Below, in pieces: positions 21,798 to 24,961 of a stretch of 24,961 nt of DNA. Position 1 is the first letter of the stretch. Each line of letters begins with the position of its first letter. This DNA comes from CAJXCL01 sp964394335 (GTDB lineage Bacteria > Nitrospinota > Nitrospinia > CAJXCL01), in assembly GCA_964394335.1 (NCBI GenBank), contig CAYMVZ010000025.1, positions 1-24,961 on the forward strand. Reading direction: 5' to 3'. The notes under the pieces were generated by a model. That model was not told where the DNA came from. It did not search any database and worked only from the letters and a program-made list of their open reading frames with translations. A program made the position numbers and the translations under genes.

Positions 21798-23054
21798 ATG
21801 AAATATCAGGCGATTAAAGGTGTAAAAGATATCCTCCCTAAAAACATCGGGAAATGGCATTTTCTTGAAAAAACTGCGAAGGAGCTTTTTGAAACATTTT
21901 GTTATTATGAAATAAGGGTTCCTGTTTTTGAAAAAACCGCTGTCTTTACACGCAGTATTGGAGAGGATACTGATATTGTAGAAAAGGAAATGTACACTTT
22001 TAAAGATAAAGGTGATGAAAGTATAACCCTCCGCCCCGAAGGAACTGCTTCTATTGTAAGAGCCTTTGTGGAACATCAGATGTATAATCCACCTTCTGTG
22101 GTTAAATTATATTATTCAGGACCCATGTTTCGTTTTGAGCGCCCTCAGTCAGGCAGGTTTCGCCAGTTTTATCAAATTGGTGTTGAGGCATTTGGATCGG
22201 AAGATCCTTCAATTGACGCGGAAGTAATTTTTATTTTAATAAAGCTTTTAAACAGTGTGGGGCTTTCAAACCTGGAGCTTAACTTAAATAATATCGGTTG
22301 CCCGGATTGCAGACCTGTTTATAGAGATGAATTGCAAAAATATTTTGAATCAAGGATTGACGCTTTGTGCCAAAATTGTAAGCAGCGTAATGCAAGAAAT
22401 CCATTAAGGATTTTAGATTGTAAAAACAAAGGATGCATTGAAGTTGTCAATGAGGCTCCAACTATAGATCATTTCCTCTGTGATATTTGCAAAACAAATT
22501 TTGATCAGGTGCAAAACTTTCTTAGAAAACTTGGAACCCCTTTCAAGATAAATCTCAGGCTTGTGAGAGGGCTTGATTATTATTCCCGAACTGCTTTTGA
22601 AGTTTTGGCTTCCGGCCTGGGAGCACAAAACGCGGTAGCGGGCGGTGGACGCTATGACGGGCTTGTAAAAGAATTCGGAGGGCCTCAAACCCCTGCGGTT
22701 GGGTTCGCCATGGGAGTTGAGAGAATTATTTCTTTGATGGAACATCAGGAAAAATTTACTTTCAAACCAAAGGTGTTCATTGTTTCTCTGGGAGATACGG
22801 CAAAGGAGGTGGCTTTTCAATTATTAAATAATTTAAGAATGGCTGCTGTTCCATCGGATTGGAGCAACAATCAAGGCAGCCTGAAAAGTCAAATGCGAAA
22901 AGCTGACCGGTCGGCAGCGGATTTCGTGTTAATTATCGGTGAGAATGAATTGAAAAATGAAAAATTGATTTTGAGAAACATGAAAACATCCCAACAGGAG
23001 GAAATGCCGTTAAAAAATATTGTGGAATGTGTTAAATCCAGGATTAAGTCCTGA
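21798..23054 (+). CDS. hisS: Histidyl-tRNA synthetase
   Basis: 418 residues, class II aminoacyl-tRNA synthetase. Charges tRNA-His. The N-terminus KYQAIKGVKDILP, motif 2 MFRFERPQSGRFRQFYQIGVE near residues 110-130, the histidine-specific LVRGLDYYSRTAFEV near 253-267, motif 3 GVGFAMGVER type and the C-terminal anticodon domain are all present. An insertion domain (about 170-235) carries CPDC, CQNC, C...C and CDIC cysteine pairs that could bind zinc; such pairs occur in some bacterial HisRS. It is not the short HisZ regulator, since the HisA loop is complete. ATG at 21798 has no strong ribosome site. The 3' end overlaps the flagellin stop by 11 bases on the opposite strand. Confidence 0.96.
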   Translation: MKYQAIKGVKDILPKNIGKWHFLEKTAKELFETFCYYEIRVPVFEKTAVFTRSIGEDTDIVEKEMYTFKDKGDESITLRPEGTASIVRAFVEHQMYNPPSVVKLYYSGPMFRFERPQSGRFRQFYQIGVEAFGSEDPSIDAEVIFILIKLLNSVGLSNLELNLNNIGCPDCRPVYRDELQKYFESRIDALCQNCKQRNARNPLRILDCKNKGCIEVVNEAPTIDHFLCDICKTNFDQVQNFLRKLGTPFKINLRLVRGLDYYSRTAFEVLASGLGAQNAVAGGGRYDGLVKEFGGPQTPAVGFAMGVERIISLMEHQEKFTFKPKVFIVSLGDTAKEVAFQLLNNLRMAAVPSDWSNNQGSLKSQMRKADRSAADFVLIIGENELKNEKLILRNMKTSQQEEMPLKNIVECVKSRIKS

Positions 23055-23892
23055 TGTTCAGGAGGGAACCAATATTTCTTGACGAGAACTGGGACTGCTC
23101 TAATGCCTGCAAAGAGGCATTCAATTGAATTTCGCTTTCCCGCAAGCGAGAGATTTCTTTTGCAAAATCAGCATCCGTAATTTTAGAAGAGGCACTTGTA
23201 AGCTGCCCTATCACATTTTTTTGCGTGCCGGCAATGCTGGTGAGTCTCGTTTGAACAGAACCGATGCTTCCACGAATATCAACAACCTTCTGAATCGCAC
23301 TATCTATACTCCCAATAGCATTCTGAGCGGAAGATTGACTCGATAGCTCCAAATCTTTTATTCCGAGTGATTCAGTCCCGACATCTTGAATCACGTTAAG
23401 ATTAACTTTTGAAGAGCTGTTGTTTTCCGTACCAACCTGAATGTTCAATTCCGGTTTGCCTTCGCTTAAGGTTCCATCCAAAAGTTTTTTACCGTTAAAT
23501 TCAGTTCCTTCTACAATTCTATCTACTTCATTCAATAGAGAACTTATTTGAGACTGGATGGTAGATCGCTGGTTGTCATTCAAAGTGCCTGTGGACGCCT
23601 GGACTGCAAGCGCTTTGGCTTCTGACAGAATGTTGGTAATATTTTGTAGTCCACCTTCTGCGACGTTTGTTAGACTAATCCCCTGGGAAATGTTCTCCAC
23701 ACTCTTTTGCAAAGCGCGCATGTCCGAATTCAAACGTGCTGATATAGACAAACCGGCAGCGTCATCGGATCCTTTTAAAATACGTTTTCCAGAAGCAAGC
23801 CTGCCGATAGAACTGGCCAACTTTGATTTGGCATCACCGATATTTCTTAAAACGTTTTGTGTCAAAGCTTTATTTGAAATAGGAGTAACCAT
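23044..23892 (-). CDS. fliC: Flagellin
   Basis: 282 residues, the filament subunit exported by the flagellar type III system. The N-terminal D0/D1 region (1-140) carries LASSIGRLASGKRI, DDAAGLSISARLNSD and the FNGKKLLDG block. The C-terminal D1/D0 helices (about 180-282) are also typical, while the outer D2/D3 domains are nearly absent, giving a short smooth filament protein. The TLR5-contact segment reads LSEAKALAVQAS, lacking the Arg of the LRELAVQ consensus. No sigma-28 box is seen; a sigma-70-like promoter overlaps the HIT stop codon upstream. No chaperone fliS, fliD or csrA/fliW lies beside it, which is unusual for a main flagellin, so it may be a secondary copy. The stop codon overlaps hisS. 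Confidence 0.94.
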   Translation of the reverse strand: MVTPISNKALTQNVLRNIGDAKSKLASSIGRLASGKRILKGSDDAAGLSISARLNSDMRALQKSVENISQGISLTNVAEGGLQNITNILSEAKALAVQASTGTLNDNQRSTIQSQISSLLNEVDRIVEGTEFNGKKLLDGTLSEGKPELNIQVGTENNSSSKVNLNVIQDVGTESLGIKDLELSSQSSAQNAIGSIDSAIQKVVDIRGSIGSVQTRLTSIAGTQKNVIGQLTSASSKITDADFAKEISRLRESEIQLNASLQALEQSQFSSRNIGSLLNIRT

Positions 23893-23915
23893 TTTTTAAC
23901 CAGCCCTTTTATTAT

Positions 23916-23944
23916 AATTTAATGCTATATAAAAAATATGTCAA
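23916..23944 (-). promoter_or_regulatory. Sigma-70-like promoter for flagellin
   Basis: On the minus strand TTGACA (23939-23944), 17 bp, TAAATT (23916-23921). A TATAAT (23911-23916) is also present but 22 bp away. The -35 overlaps the last codons of the HIT gene. Confidence 0.4.
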
Positions 23945-24438
23945 GACCCCAAGTCTTTAATTGCTTCAAACTTGGGAAGAAGTTTGTCGTAAGTGGCCTT
24001 TAGATATTCCGGGAAGACTTTGGTGTCGCCTATTACAGGCATAAAATTGGTATCCCCATTCCAGCGCGGGACTATGTGATTGTGCATATGGTCTTCCACT
24101 CCGGCTCCTGCCACTTTACCCAAATTCATGCCTATATTAAACCCTTCTGCGTTTAAGACAGACCGTAATATACGGACACTTTCTTGCGTGAGGCGGTGGA
24201 TTTCTATGGCAATTTCTTGATCTAACTTTGTCGGGCATGACAGGTGTTGGATGGGAGCAACCATAAGATGTCCATTATTGTATGGAAAGGTATTCATAAT
24301 GATAAACGAATGTTTTCCGGTGTACAGGATAAACGTTTTCGCATCATCTTTTTGTTCAAGAGCATGGCAAAAGATACAATAATCCGGCTTTTCACTGAGG
24401 ATATATTCTATTCTCCATGGAGCCCAAACGGTTTTCAT
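23941..24438 (-). CDS. HIT-family nucleotide hydrolase/phosphorylase (AP4A-type)
   Basis: 165 residues. The histidine-triad motif HMHNH at 117-121 is followed by IVPRW, preceded by GVED. CIFC (21-24) and a His partner likely bind zinc, as in Ap4A phosphorylase-like HIT proteins that begin with a WAPWR(I/M)EY start (here residues 5-12). The probable role is cleavage of dinucleoside polyphosphates or nucleoside phosphoramidates in the cytoplasm; the exact substrate is not readable. It lies between ybeY (65 bases upstream) and flagellin on the same strand, so it may be co-transcribed with ybeY. Confidence 0.92.
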   Translation of the reverse strand: MKTVWAPWRIEYILSEKPDYCIFCHALEQKDDAKTFILYTGKHSFIIMNTFPYNNGHLMVAPIQHLSCPTKLDQEIAIEIHRLTQESVRILRSVLNAEGFNIGMNLGKVAGAGVEDHMHNHIVPRWNGDTNFMPVIGDTKVFPEYLKATYDKLLPKFEAIKDLGS

Positions 24439-24503
24439 ATATTAGCCAATGATTATTGGTCATTGTTGATGGTGTACGTCCGTTATTATCTAATCCATGA
24501 CAC

Positions 24504-24950
24504 CTAACACCTGATAAGAGCCAAAAGTTCTTTTTCTTTGGATTGCATTTTCAAGGCATCTTGTTTTGATTTAATGTGGTCGAAGCCTAAAAGATGTAGT
24601 ATTCCATGAACCAACAGTATAAATATTTCTTTTTCAACAGAGTGTCTAAGTTCATCCGCCTGTCTTTTTGCCGTATCTATAGAGATGACAACGTCTCCTA
24701 AAATATTAGTATTAATCTCAACCGAGTTCCCCTCTTTTTGAGAGAAAGCCAAAACGTCGGTTGGTCTGTTTTTTTTTCGATATGTTTTATTGAGCTCTTT
24801 GATATGGTTATCAGAAGTAAAGAGAATACTGAGTTCAGAGTTATGGCAATCCAAGTCTTCTAATATTTTGCAAATTTCTTTTTTTATTCTCGAAAAGTTT
24901 AACTTCACTTTCTTCTGCTGATTGGATATTAGTATCTTCAACAATGACAC
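24504..24950 (-). CDS. ybeY: Endoribonuclease/rRNA maturation factor YbeY
   Basis: 148 residues. Zinc-dependent endoribonuclease needed for 16S rRNA 3' maturation and ribosome quality control. The hallmark HGILHLLGFDH is at 115-125, with zinc ligands H115, H119 and H125. NRPTDVLAFS (about 61-70) and ILGDVVIS (about 83-90) are the other conserved blocks. The listed start is a GTG at 24950; two TTG codons at 24944 and 24941 are better spaced from AAGGGG (near 24951-24956), so the true start may be there. The frame stays open to the window end, so an upstream start cannot be excluded. The usual neighbours (phoH, era) would lie upstream, outside the window. Confidence 0.93.
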   Translation of the reverse strand: MSLLKILISNQQKKVKLNFSRIKKEICKILEDLDCHNSELSILFTSDNHIKELNKTYRKKNRPTDVLAFSQKEGNSVEINTNILGDVVISIDTAKRQADELRHSVEKEIFILLVHGILHLLGFDHIKSKQDALKMQSKEKELLALIRC

Positions 24951-24961
24951 CCCTTTTATCT

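Noticed and set aside
1..24961. tRNA or rRNA genes, prophage, insertion sequence with transposase
   Set aside because: I saw no cloverleaf with a GTTCGA-type arm, no rRNA-like stretch and no transposase, integrase or phage structural gene.

Overview
This 25 kb window looks like a stretch of ordinary chromosome from an uncultivated, AT-rich (roughly 40% GC by eye), flagellated bacterium. It holds core genes (ybeY, hisS, aconitase, malate dehydrogenase, flagellin) mixed with amino-acid catabolism genes, two complete toxin-antitoxin (TA) loci and one broken one. Intergenic DNA is unusually rich in short palindromic repeats. The lineage cannot be fixed from the sequence. A flagellin with the classical D0/D1 ends, a lipoprotein, a MscS-type channel with a long periplasmic part and an Aquifex-type aconitase suggest a diderm bacterium, perhaps Planctomycetota, Omnitrophota or Desulfobacterota-like; this is a guess.

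Layout. 1-2400: a thioredoxin-type arsenate reductase overlaps a DUF2130 coiled-coil protein (minus strand), next to a decayed small reading frame. 2349-3799: a Phd/VapC TA operon whose toxin gene runs 8 nt into cobS (cobalamin synthase). 3990-6538: a DUF1848 protein, a Dabb-domain protein and a leucine-dehydrogenase-type enzyme. 6539-7366: a hairpin-repeat-rich gap ending in a near-perfect sigma-54 promoter that drives a coiled-coil lipoprotein. 8012-9211: acyl-CoA dehydrogenase. 9212-9944: repeats and the C-terminal relic of a MarR-like gene. 9945-10418: an unrecognised protein made of two tandem 77-residue units, followed at once by a nested inverted-repeat element. 10772-13626: a class III aminotransferase and an aldehyde dehydrogenase. 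13814-14468: a frameshifted small gene and a hicBA locus with a deleted toxin. 14507-16186: MscS-like channel. 16214-16420: tandem hairpin repeats. 16628-19668: aconitase, a strong terminator and malate dehydrogenase. 19775-20471: a second Phd/VapC locus. 20799-24950: class III sirtuin, hisS, flagellin, HIT hydrolase and ybeY.

How the genes fit together. Leucine dehydrogenase, acyl-CoA dehydrogenase, omega-aminotransferase plus aldehyde dehydrogenase, aconitase and malate dehydrogenase suggest oxidation of amino acids into acyl-CoA and the TCA cycle. They are not one operon.

Most notable observations: (1) the two distant Phd/VapC loci share the same promoter layout (TTGACA, 17 bp, TAGACT), TAGAC/GTCTA operator half-sites over the -10 region, and a TTGA overlap giving the toxin a TTG start; (2) cobS is fused translationally to a TA operon; (3) hicA has an internal deletion; (4) the tandem-duplicated 157-residue protein has no family I recognise; (5) a modular mosaic of hairpin repeats recurs at three or more places. 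I did not find a convincing new defence or biosynthetic system.
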